Source: Bacillota bacterium
GTDB lineage: Bacteria; Bacillota; Clostridia; Lachnospirales; Lachnospiraceae
NCBI GenBank assembly: GCA_023415635.1
Contig: JAEZJV010000003.1
Location: 59,563-123,562 of the forward strand
DNA: 64,000 nucleotides
Direction: 5' to 3'
Shown: positions 63,999 to 64,000 of the stretch, in pieces
Layout: the number at the start of each line of letters is the position of its first letter
Numbering within the stretch: the stretch's first letter is position 1
Program-made: the position numbers and the translations under genes
Notes under the pieces: generated by a model
What the model was told of the DNA's origin: nothing
Database searches by the model: none
Seen by the model: only the letters and a program-made list of their open reading frames with translations

Positions 63999-64000
63999 AC

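Overview
The window looks like a chromosome segment of an anaerobic, spore-former-type clostridium, most likely Lachnospiraceae. It is AT-rich, with strong AGGAGG-type ribosome binding sites, many TTG/GTG starts and tight operons. It carries a T-box-controlled valyl-tRNA synthetase, a single-chain PurL of clostridial size, a second archaeal-type aspartyl-tRNA synthetase, and a Ku/ligase repair pair. No rRNA, complete tRNA, CRISPR array or complete transposon was seen.

Region 1 (1-4.5 kb) is a co-directional block: the end of an unknown gene, a DUF5716-like actin/Hsp70-fold protein, a helical-repeat protein, a membrane coiled-coil protein and a DUF2935 ferritin-like protein. Region 2 (4.5-20 kb) holds the T-box plus valS, a two-component system next to an ABC exporter, mgsA, a lipoprotein, a LysR regulator and purL. 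Region 3 (20-31 kb) holds Ku and ligase, a sigma/anti-sigma/membrane-protein operon whose sigma gene has no usable start except ATT, a chemoreceptor, a GntR-ABC operon with a clear operator, and lgt. Region 4 (31-41 kb) holds a second chemoreceptor, an orphan VirB4-like ATPase, plsC, and the most interesting locus. In that locus two tandem XRE/TPR regulators (RRNPP-like) face a small secreted precursor carrying four copies of SDLPWIWS at an 18-residue period. Next come a perfect 32-bp palindrome and an EAL phosphodiesterase gene. I read it as a candidate peptide-signalling system that may feed into cyclic-di-GMP.

Region 5 (42-48 kb) is a catabolic operon: M20 amidohydrolase, ATC-hydrolase-like protein, a Ssu/Tau-type ABC importer and a nitroreductase, expressed from a consensus promoter. 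Region 6 (48-64 kb) is accessory DNA made mostly of single-gene units on the minus strand: membrane protein plus decayed XRE regulator, DUF6273, MerR, nitroreductase, GNAT, WYL regulator, isochorismatase, AspRS2, AraC, mini-CheW, methyltransferases, transglutaminase-like protein and a CDF transporter. Six units end at a repeat whose minus strand looks like a tRNA 3' end, in all but one case (60.8 kb) next to a hairpin. One repeat is fused to a tyrosine-recombinase remnant. This suggests serial site-specific integration or a cassette-like array.
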